Shown piece after piece: positions 11,674-22,509 of a stretch of DNA of 64,000 bases. The DNA is from Maylandia zebra (taxonomy: Eukaryota; Chordata; Actinopteri; Cichliformes; Cichlidae): positions 11,356,131-11,420,130 of the forward strand of contig NC_135168.1 in the NCBI RefSeq assembly GCF_041146795.1, read 5' to 3'. Below the pieces are notes generated by a model, which saw only the letters and a list, made by a program, of their open reading frames with translations, made no database searches and was not told the DNA's origin. The position numbers were made by a program, and so were the translations under genes. The stretch's first letter is position 1; each line of letters begins with the position of its first letter.

Positions 11674-12282
11674 GTGCGTACTGTTAATGCTGATACTGTG
11701 GTGAAATTCTCTGCTTCTTTTGTGTATTCTGCATCTATTACGTCAGATTGTCTTACCCCTCATATGGTTGAGAATTTTGCCAATACCCTGTTAACTACAT
11801 GTTCCTCCATCCTCGACACTGTGGCACCTATTAAAATGAAGCGCCCCAGAACTTACTCACAATGTTGGTTAAGTGACTCTGTTCGCGCTCTACGACGTGC
11901 GTGTCGGCGGGATGAGAGAAGGTGGAGGAAAGATAAACTCCAGGCATCTTACGACATCCTACGTACTAGTCGCTTGAAGTTTCAAACTGCTGCCAAAATG
12001 GCTAAAGCAGCTTTTCTTTCAAAAATTATCTCTACCAATGGTAACAATCCTCGAATTTTATTTAAAATTTTTAACTCTGTGGTCAACCCCTGCCCCACTA
12101 TGCCGCTGCCGTGCTCCACGGTTCTTTGCGAACAATTTTTAAATTATTTTTTAGATAAAGTCTCATCTCTTAAATCTGCTCTTCCTTTAATGACAGGCCC
12201 TGCGTTTACCCCTGACTGTTCCTCTTCTATCAGTTTGAACCCGTTTCACTCCCTACTCTTAAGCGTCTGGTTGAACAACTGA
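11674..12282 (+). pseudogene. L2-type LINE endonuclease-RT linker region
   Basis: About 200 residues lie upstream of the RT. The segment APIKMKRPRTYSQCWLSDSV, the basic RALRRACRRDERRWRKDKL stretch and KIISTNGNNPRILFKIFNSV are the usual linker between the endonuclease and RT of L2/CR1 elements. The endonuclease catalytic motifs themselves are missing, so the copy is 5'-truncated. The frame stops at 12280-12282, roughly 80 bp before the RT frame opens. Confidence 0.75.
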
Positions 12283-12359
12283 ACAATACTAATCTCGTAT
12301 ATGATGTTCTTCCATCTCGTATAGTTAAGGACTGTTTTAGTGCAATTGGACCTAGTATA

Positions 12360-13430
12360 TTGTCCCTTTTGAACTCTTCTTTGCTCTCTGGTTGCGTACC
12401 ATCAGCCTTTAAACATGCTATAATTCAGCCTCTTCTTAAAAAAAGGAACCTCGATTATAATGATTATGCGAACTATAGGCCGATTTCCAAGCTTCCGTTC
12501 TTGGCCAAAATTCTTGAGAAGATAGTGTTGCTTCAACTCCAGGCCTACCTGGATGAGAATAGCATTAATGATAAATTCCAATCGGCCTTCAAACCACATC
12601 ATAGCACTGAGTCAGCGCTGCTCCGAGTTCTCAATGACCTTCTACTAATGGCTGATAATGGGCGCTCCTCGGTCCTAGTGCTATTGGATTTATCGTCGGC
12701 TTTCGATATGGTTGATCATAAAATCCTATTGGCGAGACTTGAGCACGCTGTAGGCATCAAGGGTGTTGCCTTGGATTGGTTTAAATCATACTTGTCCAAT
12801 CGGCTCTCCTCGGTTCACTTGGCCACTTCCTCTTCCTTCGCTGTACCTGTCTGTTGTGGTGTCCCTCAGGGATCTGTGTTAGGCCCTACTCTGTTCTCAT
12901 TGTACATGCTTCCATTAAGCGCTATCTTTGAGAAATATCACATCGCTTTTCATTATTATGCTGATGACATTCAGATCTACTTTGAGTTAAATGATGACCT
13001 AGCTTTGTCCTTGAATAGTTTTCGAGGGTGCATGTGTGAGGTCAGGCAATGGCTCCTGGCAAATACTCTTATCCTTAATGATAAGAAAACTGAAATTGTG
13101 GTCTTTGGCAGTGACGTCCTTCGTGCCAAACTTCGTGATGCTTTTGGTTTTCTCACTAGCTCCTTTTCCGACACTGTTAGGAATTTGGGCGTGTTACTTG
13201 ACAGCTCATTTAAACTTGATAGACAAGTGTCTGCTGTTGTTAGATCCAGTTTTTACCAACTCCGCCTTATTTCTAAGGCCAGGCAGTATATCCCGCATAA
13301 AGACCTGGAAAAACTCATCCATGCCTTTGTAACTTCGAGGCTGGATTACTGCAATTCACTCTATTTTGGACTCCACTCTCCCTCCTCCATAGTTTACAGA
13401 CAGTCCAAAATGCTGCTGCAGGCATTCTAA
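12360..13430 (+). pseudogene. L2-type LINE reverse transcriptase
   Basis: An open frame of about 356 residues carries, in order, NYRPISKLPFLAKILEK, LLDLSSAFDMVDH (first catalytic Asp), GVPQGSVLGPTLFSLYM and YYADDIQIY (catalytic YADD). RQWLLANTLILNDKKTE and the LDSSFKLDRQVSAVVRSSFYQLR region follow. It would act in target-primed reverse transcription. Near 13395 an indel shifts the frame; the conserved continuation (QNAAAGIL...LHWLPVKYRI) is in a different frame, so the protein is not complete. Confidence 0.9.
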
Positions 13431-14500
13431 CCAAAACTAAGAAGTTTGCCCACATTACTCCCGTCCTAGCTGATTTGCACTGGTTGCCTGTGAAATATCG
13501 TATCCAATTTAAAATTCTGCTGTTTACTTTTAAAATCACTAATAACACAGCACCGAGCTATCTTAAGGAACTCTTAAGCTTATATGTCCTGCTAGGGCTT
13601 TAAGATCATCCTCACAGTTACTGTTGGTGCAGCCTAGATCTCGGCTGAAGTCTAGAGGTGATCGAGCGTTTGCCCTGGCCGCACCAGAGTTGTGGAACAA
13701 CCTTCCCATTGGCATTCGGGCGTCTGACTCTATTCAATCTTTTAAATCACGGCTTAAAACGTATTTGTTTAATCTTGCGTTTTCTACCGGTTAAATGCTG
13801 GCCTTGTCTGCAGTGATTTATTTTACTAATTTTCCTATCTTGCTTTTTATTTGCGCTGTGTATGTCTTATCCCCATTGTGTGTTGATGGCACAGTTATAT
13901 TGTGCTATAGCTATGTGCTATAGTTATATTTTTTCTATTGGTGGCTTTTTCCTGTGAACATAATTCTACACTTTTATTTTTATGACTCTGATTATACTTG
14001 TGTTAATTTGTTCTATGTTAAGCACTTTGGCATGCCGTTGGTTTTTAAATGTGCTCTATAAATAAAGATTGTTGTTGTTGTTGTCCTGTAAGCACAGTCT
14101 GCCTGTGTCTTTTCTCTGCAAATGAACATTTTCAGCCAATATAGGTAATGCATCAACATGGCTGCCGTGGCTAAGTTAGGAATATTTATAATGTCATTTC
14201 CAAAACTTGCATATGATCTGCAATTTGTAGCAGATCTACTGACTGTCACAGAGCAGCTGGAGCAGTCTCAAATGCAGGTCAGTCCACTGCTGCCCCCTGT
14301 GGCCAAGTGCCATAGCTACTGCTGGATGAACTCGTGACACATGTGCACCTGTTTCTATGAACACATTGAGTCTGAGTGGCTGCACTTACACTGGTGCATT
14401 CAAACATATTGAAAGATGCCAGCAATGTGGATTGTCAAGACTCAAACTAACCATAATCGATGCCCTGGCTCTCTCTCTCTTGCTCTTCAATCTCTCTCTC

Positions 14501-14620
14501 TTGCTCTTCCATCTCTCTCTTGCTCTTTTATTTCTCTCTCTTGCTCTTCCATCTCTCTCTTGCTCTTTTATTTCTCTCTCTTGCTCTTCCATCTCTCTCT
14601 TGCTCTTTTATTTCTCTCTC
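14501..14620 (+). repeat. 40-bp minisatellite, three perfect copies, CT-rich
   Basis: The 40-bp unit begins TTGCTCTTCCATCTCTCTCT and starts at 14501, 14541 and 14581. A shorter degenerate copy precedes it (14466-14500). It is an asymmetric polypyrimidine tract inside the inverted-repeat element. Confidence 0.9.
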
Positions 14621-14870
14621 TTCCTTTTCCTAAATCCCTCGTTTTGCACAGTCCCTGACGTGCTCGCCGTTGTTTTTTCCCTGCTAATTTTAGCATCACA
14701 CGGCACAGCTTCTGTATCACGTGGTATAAGGCTCCGCCCTTGTCATTTGTTGAGCAGGAAGAGTGAGCGCTTGTTTTCATGCAGAGTACGTCCCGGATCA
14801 AAATGTGAAGTTTTACAAATCACCACTTCTTTAGTGAATATCATTTCAGTCTCAGACAATCTCGTTTCTC

Positions 14871-14968
14871 TTACAGAGGTTGAATGCACCTTCTGCGGAT
14901 GGCGGTACCACACAGTGTGCGTGGACTTCCCCTGCACAGAAGGAAACTACAAATGCTGTGAATGCTAA
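14871..14968 (+). pseudogene. PHD-like cysteine/histidine finger, C-terminal transposase remnant
   Basis: The translation contains VECTFCGWRYHTVCVDF followed by CTEGNYKCCEC and a stop at 14966-14968. The spacing C-x2-C ... H-x3-C ... C-x2-C, with the aromatic WRYH core, resembles the PHD-type finger at the C terminus of several DNA transposases. A polyadenylation signal AATAAA overlaps the end. The rest of the protein is absent, so the identity as transposase is inferred from the surrounding inverted repeats. Confidence 0.45.
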
Positions 14969-15219
14969 ATAAAGAGAAACAAATGATCCCTGTTGTCTTT
15001 GCTTGATGATTGGTTTGAGTCTTGACAATCCACATTGCTGGCGTTGCATCTTTCAATGCCAGCAATGGCAGGTATCAGTGCTCAAACCTTTTGTGTTTGT
15101 TTCCAACAAGTTGCCCACCTCGGGAAACAAAAATGTGTTCTTTTACTTGTCAGATGAACATATGAGACACTTTGACTCTTCAGTGCAGTGTGGAGCCTAA
15201 CAAAGATCTGTTTTGTGTC

Positions 15220-15329
15220 CCAGCTGATCAGCAGGAGGAGGAGAGTCTGACGGAGCAGCAGAGGAACATTTTCAGCTACTTGGACTCAGCTCAGCCACTA
15301 CAGAGGAAACAATGAGCTCAACACAGAAG
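15220..15329 (+). other. Probable first coding exon of the left zinc-finger gene
   Basis: An acceptor-like TTTTGTGTCCCAG ends near 15220. The exon would contain an ATG at 15312-15314 encoding M-S-S-T-Q-K, ending in AAG at 15329, directly followed by a GT donor (15330). The donor is phase 0 and joins in frame to the acceptor at 18161-18162. I also recall MSSTQK-DQHGARSQRSQ as the N terminus of fish poly-zinc-finger proteins. The non-coding part reads through several stops, consistent with 5' UTR. Confidence 0.65.
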
Positions 15330-17864
15330 GTGACAGACAGAGCAGGACCATATGACCAAAGATATTTATCACCATATACATTTGAACATTTGCCATAACG
15401 ATGTAGCTGACGATAGAATTGACACCAGACAAAATACTTTACAGCTGCACAACTTTATTAAAAACCCATCAATGTATTTTCACTGAAACAAGCAGCTGTT
15501 GTTTATGTGCATTAAAGTTATATAAAAATGTAACAGTGCAAATGCAAATTCCTCGCTGACAGTTTAACCAAAAGGCGTTTCCAGTGGAAACTGGCCGACA
15601 CATCCTGAGCATAACCATGTATAATATCCACTAAACTTCAGAAGAGGTTATACAGTCGTGGCCAAAAGGTTTGAGAATTGCATAAATATTGGAACCTGGA
15701 GAAGTTGGTGCTTAAGATTTTATAATACAGATTTGTACTTTATTTCAGATTGAACCTTTAAAGGGGCATTTCTGGACTTTTAAACGCCAGTATGTTCCTA
15801 TAGACCAAATATTTAAAGACCAAAAATGTTCTTCTCTCTTCTCTTCTCTCCCCTTGTTCTCTCTCGTATTTCTGAGAGTGTATCATGTAACACTATAGAT
15901 CAACTTAGCTCAGAATATATAAAGCATATAAACAATTACAGCAATATGATGCAACAAACACAGCAGCTACTGATCCAAAATACTCAAAGCTTCATAGAAC
16001 TGAAACAAACATTTATTTTTAGCTCCATCCTGCTGCTGATACAGACTTTAGGTTTCTGAACATTAAACTTGTTGCTGCCTTTCATAGTGTGTAACTTGAA
16101 GGCCCTGAGTACTTTCTCCCACACTGGAAACACTGGGATGATCACATTATTTGAACATTACCTAATAAGACTGATTCAGCACAGACAGTTATGTTAAACT
16201 TTCCTAGCAGTCCTTCACAAACAGGGAACAGTCTGTCTATTCTCTCCATCTGTCAGCTGCTGCTGGCTCTTCCTCCTCCTCTTCCTCACACACTGCTGAG
16301 TTTGTCCTGGTGGATCATCAGGGCTGCAAAGCCTCACAGATGATGTGCAGCAGTGGGTCCCTCAGTCTGTCCTCACTCTGGACACTTGCAGTCGTCACAC
16401 ATGGAAATCAAATGTGTGATAAGCTGCAGGATTCAAACACAAGTGTAACTTATAAACACATGTTCATACTTTTATTCCACAATCAGAGAGAAAGAAACAG
16501 AGAGAGAGTGCAGGACAGACAGGTGACAGTCTCAGGTGTACACACTGCTACACAACAGCAGCAGAGAAGCAGGATTTAGTGTTTGTGTTATTACGAGTGT
16601 AAACAAGAAGAGTTCCAGATGGTGCAGTGGACACATGTGTGACTGCTGTGATTAAAGCATCTTTCTTTCAGCTTAACGAGTGAACCGTCAGCTCGTTCAA
16701 ACACACGTTAAAGTGCGTTTGGCTCGACACCACCGAACAGAGGCAGCAATATAACATAGCTAACATTAACAGTGCAGTGGATCCTGCTTGTGCCGTGATG
16801 TTCAGGACTGCAAACCGAGCAGCATCACTGACTTTCAGCTTGTTGTGTTTGTGGATATATGACTGACTTTAATTATCCACAAAATCATCACATTCTCTGT
16901 CAGATTAAGGTCGACTATTGAACGGCGTATATTTTAAAGGCTTTAAAACCAAGTTAACGCTGAAAGTACAAACATCACTAATGTCACATAACTCTGCCGA
17001 CAAGGCATAGCTATGGCTATGAAATGCTCTTTGTGTATCACTTCTTCATTATGAAAGATGTCATTAATGCACTAGTAATGTCTCATCTGGAGTATTGTTC
17101 AATCATTTGGTCAGCAGCTAATAAGACAGATCTTAACAGACTTCAGTTAGTCCAGAATAAGGCGTCCAGATTAGTGTGAAGATGTTCATACTATACTAAT
17201 ATTGATCAAATGCATAATAACCTTTCTTGGCTTCCTGTACAGGCTAAAATATTCTATGGCTTACTTGTAGTTCTAAAGAAAGCAATTCTGTTAAACACAC
17301 CACATTTATTCTGCTCAGCTGCAGTATCCAGATGAAATACATCATCATATTACACAGTTTTCAACAAACTGCAATTTAGTAAATGCTCGAGTTAAAAGTA
17401 ACGTTTTGTTAAACTGTTACATTTAGAGCAACTTTTAAGTGGAATAAGTTGCCTTAAAAAATTAGAGAATTATTCAAAACTTCAATGAACACTTAAAAGC
17501 CGATTTACAGAGCTTTTAGTTGTTGTAAATATTGTAAGACATGATTTGTTTTTGAAATTTGTGTAATGTGCCTCAATGTTATTGATATTATTATTATTAT
17601 TATTGATTGCTTATATTTGAACAATTGTGAAACCTCACTGTGGATGTAAGAGTGAAATTATGTGGATATCTTGAATCCACTTTATTGTGTAATATTTTAT
17701 GTGAGTATTTGACGGAAGACGAGCAAAATCTGTTGTGGAAGCTAACGGGGTTCCTTTAGAATAAACAAACATAGGATTTATTATCACTGAATAATTCTGT
17801 ATAAATCTATACAAATTATAGAAATATGTAATAGGAAACAACAAAATAATCTAAATTATAAAAG

Positions 17865-17929
<65 letters not shown>

Positions 17930-20077
17930 AATCAGGAGGGATGGGCATGATTTTAGTGTTTGAACAGTCATGAATTATCTTTAACAGCAGGTTGGATGTA
18001 ATGTGTTAGAACTACCAGCAGGTGGGGATAAGAGACCTTTAAGGTGTTTGGTGCCACGCTCCACCTTCAGGTTTAAAACTAGTGTTAATGGAGTTTGAAG
18101 GTTGAGTTTGTTCCACGACTGCATTTCACTCACTGCCACTGTTTGTATCTCTGTCACTGCAGGACCAACATGGAGCCAGAAGTCAGCGCTCTCAGGAGGC
18201 CGACAAACCTCACAGAAGAAAGGGAGAGAAAAAACACACCTGTGACGAGTGTGGGAAGGGTTTTACTCTGAGGGCTAAACTAAAACGGCATCAGGTCATC
18301 CACACTGGAGAGAGACCGTTCAGCTGTGACTTGTGTGGAAAGTCTTTTTCCTTCAAGGGTCACCTAAAAACACACCAACTCATCCACAGTGGAGTTAAAG
18401 CGTACAGCTGTGATCAGTGTGGGAAGGGTTTTACTCTGAAGGCTTCACTAAAACAGCATCAGGTCATCCACACTGGAGAGAGACCGTTCAGCTGTGACTT
18501 GTGTGGAAAGTCTTTTTCCTTGAAGGGTTCCCTAAAAACACACCAACTCATCCACAGTGGAGTTAAAGCATACAGCTGTGATCAGTGTGGCAGAGCTTTT
18601 ACTCAAAGTAGCCACTTACAGAGGCATCTAGTTACCCACTCTGGAATTAAGCCATACAGCTGTGACGAGTGTGGAAAGGGTTTTACTGTGAGGGCTTCAC
18701 TAAAACAGCATCAGGTCATCCACACTGGAGAGAGACCGTTCAGCTGTGACTTGTGTGGAAAGTCTTTTTCCTTGAAGCGTTCCCTAAAACAACACCAACT
18801 CATCCACAGTGGAGTTAAAGCGTACAGCTGTGATCAGTGTGGCAGAGCTTTTACTCAAAGTAGCCACTTACAGAGGCATCTAGTTACCCACTCTGGAATT
18901 AAGCCATACAGCTGTGACATCTGTGGAAAAACTTTCAGCCAGAGAGGGAGACGAAATGAACACCTACGCATTCACACCAGACATGATGTGTACTGCTGTG
19001 AACAGTGTGGCAAATACTTTACAACTCACACACACTTACAAGAACACATGTTTACCCACACTGAGGAGAGACCTTATCAATGTGACCTGTGTGAGAAGAC
19101 TTTTAAATCTCCACATGACCTGAGACGACACCAACAGATCCACACCAGAAAGAGACTCTACAAGTGCAGCTACTGTGAGGTATGTATTTATATTGTTATC
19201 TTGTCATTTTAGCCTGACTGTTTGGAACAACTCTGCTCATTAAACTGTGTTAGCATGTTAGCAATTCTACTGCATGGAAAAGCAGCTCTGAGTGATTATT
19301 CAGATTTTCCTTTCAGTTATGATTTTAGTATTACTGTAGTATTATGGTGGTAGTATTGTAGTTATTGCAGCCCAGTAAACTGAGTGTGTTAACTGAAACA
19401 GTCAAATGTAGTTGGACGTCTGCAGAGATGCTCTTTATTTCAGGCGACGTTCAGGATACAAATGTTGAAGGACTGACTTACACTGTCTTTGTGTCTTTGT
19501 TTAGAAGCAGAGTGACACAGATGGATCCAGTTCTCAACCCTGTCATGACTGTGGTGGTGGGAAAGACTTTCATTGTGACCTCTGTGGAAAAACTTTCAGT
19601 TGGCAAAAGGCCCTAAAAAGACATCAACGTAGACACACTGGAGACAAACTGAAATACTGCAAAGAATGTGGGAGAAGCTTCACCACATCAAGTGAGTTAA
19701 AACAACATGAACTGATTCACAGTGGGGTTAAAAAGCACCTCTGTGATCAGTGTGGGTCATCCTTCACCACTGCAAGTCAGCTTAAAACACACAAAGGAGT
19801 CCACACAGGAGAGAAACCACACAAGTGCAGACACTGTGAGAGAAGCTTCTCACAGTCAGGTAATCGTAACATTCATGAACGTGGACACATGGAAGGAAAC
19901 TACAGCTGTGACCAGTGTGACAAGAGCTTCAGGAATCTCAGTTCATACTCTGCACACAAACGATCCCACGTTACTAATAAACTGTTTCACTGTTACCAAT
20001 GTGCCCAAACATTCACCTCATTGTCTGCTCTGTGCAAACATCAGCGCGATCACTCAGGGCTGAAATCATTCCCATGA
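15312..20077 (+). CDS. Poly-C2H2 zinc-finger protein, left copy (spliced)
   Basis: The model joins the start exon (15312-15329), exon 18163-19179 and exon 19505-20077, all in phase 0, giving about 535 residues. Acceptor CACTGCAG precedes 18163; donor GAG|GTATGT follows 19179; acceptor TTTAG precedes 19505; stop TGA is 20075-20077. The middle exon has a short basic leader (DKPHRRKGEKK) and 11 full C2H2 fingers of 28 residues with TGE(R/K)P- or SG(V/I)K-type linkers. The last exon has six more, less regular fingers; a partial C-S-Y-C pair ends the middle exon. No KRAB, SCAN or BTB domain is visible. Each finger binds zinc through Cys2His2, and the array would recognise a long DNA site in the nucleus. 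The frame is uninterrupted. Finger 3 looks chimeric. The targets cannot be named. Confidence 0.88.
15651..15745 (+). repeat. Tc1/mariner-type terminal fragment
   Basis: TACAGTCGTGGCCAAAAGGT followed by TTGAGAAT matches the recurring start of Tc1-like elements in fish. Only one end was found, inside the first intron of the zinc-finger gene. Confidence 0.5.
15746..17045. other. Intron sequence without recognised genes
   Basis: This part of the putative first intron of the zinc-finger gene contains only short frames with no recognisable domain. It may also be present in the right duplicate beyond position 64000, which cannot be seen. Confidence 0.6.
17046..17610 (+). repeat. LINE 3' fragment with ATT-rich tail
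   Basis: Read in frame near 17070, the translation gives ALVMSHLEYCSIIWSAANKT followed by LNRLQLVQNKASRLV, the C-terminal block found after the RT domain of many LINEs. It then decays through stops. The tail is (ATT)n at 17580-17603. The same fragment occurs inverted at 63540-64000, and 33 bp of its tail occur again at 28005-28038. Confidence 0.65.
17870..17927 (+). repeat. (TG)29 microsatellite
   Basis: A pure TG run of about 58 bp. The counterpart in the right arm (63198-63287) is about 90 bp. Left-arm sequence TACAATCAGGAGGGATGGG directly after the run is missing on the right. Confidence 0.95.
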
Positions 20078-20740
20078 CTGGATCACAGTGAATCTGAAGA
20101 CGCAGAAAGATCCTCTGGTTTCTGTGTCAGACTCAAAAAGCTTGAGATCAGGCTCCACAGAGTTCAGATAGAATCATTTAAACTTGTGTTGAACTGAACT
20201 GGTTGCTGGGCTGAACTTCTACATAATACAGATCTACATGGGATCTTCTTTTCTGTGTTTTACTGAGTCAGTTTTGTCCTTTTTTCTCTGTCCTGGTTTT
20301 GCTCGTCTGTAAATGATTGAAACTCAGTCAAATAGTTCATTGTTCTCCAGCAAAACGTTTTGGAAACTCATGTTTAACCTTTAAAACTCTGACATGTTTT
20401 AGCACACAAGGCTTCATCGGGGAGTTCACTCATGATTGGACCATGAGAACAAAGGTTTTTAGTTCTTTCAAAGAGAGTCTTGGAGATGTTTGATGTTTCT
20501 GTTTTTCTGAAACCACCTGAAAGAAAAACTATTTTTCTTGCTTTATGTAGTGTGGAAGTTTTTAATGTTTCTTCATCTGTGATGTTCTTGAATGTGTTCA
20601 CGTGAAGATGGTACAAATAAACTGTCCTTTCAGCTTTAGCTCCTAATTTATTCATTATTTATGGATGTAGCACAGGACTAATTTGCCCACTCAGTAAATC
20701 TCACTCATGGTCAAGAAATTGAAATAAACCTTGTTTCCCT
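20078..20740 (+). other. 3' UTR of the left zinc-finger gene
   Basis: Sequence after the stop is conserved in the right duplicate. AATAAA signals occur at 20616-20621 and 20723-20728. The stretch 20374-20655 has no translated difference from the right copy in its minus-strand frame, which I take as recent duplication and not as evidence of an antisense gene. Confidence 0.55.
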
Positions 20741-20859
20741 GCTGGATAGTGATCCACTGTAACTCTGCTGCTCCTTCCTGTTTAGGATTTCTGTGGCTGA
20801 AGTAAAATTCCCTCCATCCATCACTTATCCCAGCTAACCCAAAGCGGGAACGTAACAAG

Positions 20860-20877
20860 TGGGGGCTCGTCCGGGAT
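20860..20877 (+). promoter_or_regulatory. Primer-binding site, tRNA-Pro type
   Basis: TGGGGGCTCGTCCGGGAT is the classical 18-nt site complementary to the 3' end of tRNA-Pro, as in murine leukaemia viruses. It lies 2 bp after the LTR terminus, as expected for priming minus-strand DNA synthesis. Confidence 0.85.
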
Positions 20878-21300
20878 CTTTGAAAAGGGAGTTCTGTGTT
20901 GGATTTGGTTTTCTTTTTGATTATCTCGCTTTGGCACCTTTTAGAGATTAATAACTTCCCAGTTAAGGTAGGTGAGTACCCAGCTGAGCTTTTTAAGTTC
21001 CTCCTTCGGGCACTCTTTTGTTATTTTGCCTTTGTTGTTTTAGGAGTAATCCTGGGTGGGGATTAATTCTCTGTTGGGGGTAAGCAATTCAGGGCTGCGG
21101 TCGCTGAAGTTCTGCCTTTAAAGTTGCCTCGAGCCCAGCACGCTCCGGAAGATAGACAGGGCAAGGTTTTGGAACTGGGTAAGTTGTTTTGTTAACGTGT
21201 GTGTTGCGGAAGGTACGTTGGTCAGCTAAAGTAAGTTGTGTAGTGGTCTGTTAACTGTCTTAATTAGGTTGCGTTTTGCTAACTCTTCACCATCCCCAAA

Positions 21301-22277
21301 ATGGTTGACACAGCTGCTAGTGTACAGGTGTCTAGAGGCTTGTTTGTGAGCAATAACATTCACCTGGTTCCAGACTTCTGTGAATCCAGTGTTCACAGCT
21401 TTTTCAGTGTGTTCGAACGCTTGGCAACTGCACTGCAGTGGCCTCAAGATGTGTGGGGGGTGATGTTGCTGTGTCGGTTGACAGGTAAGGCTCAAGAAGC
21501 GTGTTCTTGTCTGTCTAGGCAGGACGGCCTGGTTTATGGAAAGATCAAAAGTGCCGTCCTCCAAGCCTATGAACTGGTACCTGAGGCCTATAGGCAGAGG
21601 GTTGGAGTTGGCACAGGGACAGTCTTGACTTCGCCAGGGAGAAGGCGAGGCTCTTTGATAGGTGGTGTGCGGCAACCCAGGTTAATGATGTGGGGTCCAT
21701 ACGTGAGCTTATGCTGGTGGAGGATTTTAAAATCTCTGTTCCTAAGTCTGTGGCCCTTTATTTAAGTGAACAGAGGGTTACAACTCTACAGCAAGCTGCC
21801 ACCCTGGCAGATGAGTTTAAGCTGACTCATACAGCAAGTGCGGTAGGACAGGATATCCCTCTGCACTATAGCGCAGCCTGGACAGGTAAAAGTGGGCCAG
21901 CTAAGAAGGAAAATGCAGTTATGGTGTTAAGACCTAGGCCCAAACTGTGTTTTTTCTGTCACAAGCCTGGCCATGTGGTTGCCAATTGTGTCAAAGTGGC
22001 ACTCAAACAGAAAGCCCACTCAACACAAAAGGGGCCTGTTTTGAGAAAAGTCAGTCGTGGCTCTCAAACTGACAAGCTTGCCAGGCCTACGGAAAGGCTA
22101 AACCTGGAGCATAATTGCTCGGTAGCACCCCGTAATCAGTGTACCCTGAGCTGCCGTTGGTTGACCCTTTCTCCGGTTCATGTTCAAAACCACCCTTCAG
22201 ATCTGCACCCCTTGCTAACAAGTATGTCTGTGTTTCAGCGAAGCCTGCTAGCTGCCTGCTGGGTTTTCCACACGTGA
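21301..22277 (+). pseudogene. Gag with SCAN/capsid-like domain and CCHC knuckle
   Basis: Two overlapping frames together describe a Gag. The first (from 21301) has LVPDFCESSVHSFFSVFERL and WPQDVWGVMLLCRLTGKAQE, then AYELVPEAYRQR, the layout of the SCAN-like capsid C-terminal domain of Gmr1-like Ty3/gypsy elements. After an indel near 21610 the second frame continues with REKARLFDRW and reaches CFFCHKPGHVVANC (21953-21994 region), a C-x2-C-x4-H-x4-C nucleocapsid knuckle. The protein would form the element's particle and bind RNA, but the frame is broken and pol is missing. The usable start is presumably ATG 21301, soon after the PBS leader. Confidence 0.8.
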
Positions 22278-22509
22278 TAGTTCGAAGCCCTGGCTATCCC
22301 ATGGGACACTGTTTCGAGGGTTTGGGGCCACTCTCTGGGAATGTTGTGAACCCACTGAGATGGGATTGGCAGCTCCCGCAGGTAATGCCTAACCGGTGCT
22401 ATGGGGTTTGGTAGGTGGAAACCCTGCAATTTCTTCATGAAACGGCTATGGACTCACTTTGTGTTATCGTAAATTTGACAAACCATGGGTTTGCATTTAT
22501 GGGAGGGGG

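Larger units (their letters stand above)
11660..14092 (+). mobile_element. L2-type LINE, 5'-truncated, with (TTG)n tail
   Basis: The element runs from the end of the endonuclease/linker region through RT and a C-terminal domain to a 3' UTR. It ends in AATAAAGA and four TTG units at about 14062-14090. Coding is split by stops near 12282 and by a frameshift near 13395. Beyond that frameshift the conserved ITPVLADLHWLPVKYRI block continues in a new frame to about 13790. A second 3' fragment with similar C-terminal motifs lies inverted at 25.34-26.36 kb. Confidence 0.88.
14408..15057. mobile_element. Terminal-inverted-repeat element with transposase-like 3' exon
   Basis: The left end carries ATTGAAAGATGCCAGCAATG and continues to GACTCAAACTAACC. 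Its inverse, TGAGTCTTGACAATCCACAT onward, lies at 15016-15056. The two form an inverted repeat of about 45 bp with a 4-bp insertion in the right copy. Between them are a CT-rich minisatellite, about 230 bp of unassigned sequence and a short cysteine-rich coding end at 14871-14968 followed by TAAATAAA. I find no clear target duplication. The family is not named here. Confidence 0.65.

Noticed and set aside
20374-20655. 93-codon minus-strand frame with no translated difference between the two arms
   Set aside because: It lies in the 3' UTR of the zinc-finger genes; identity is expected from recent duplication and no domain or start context supports a gene.
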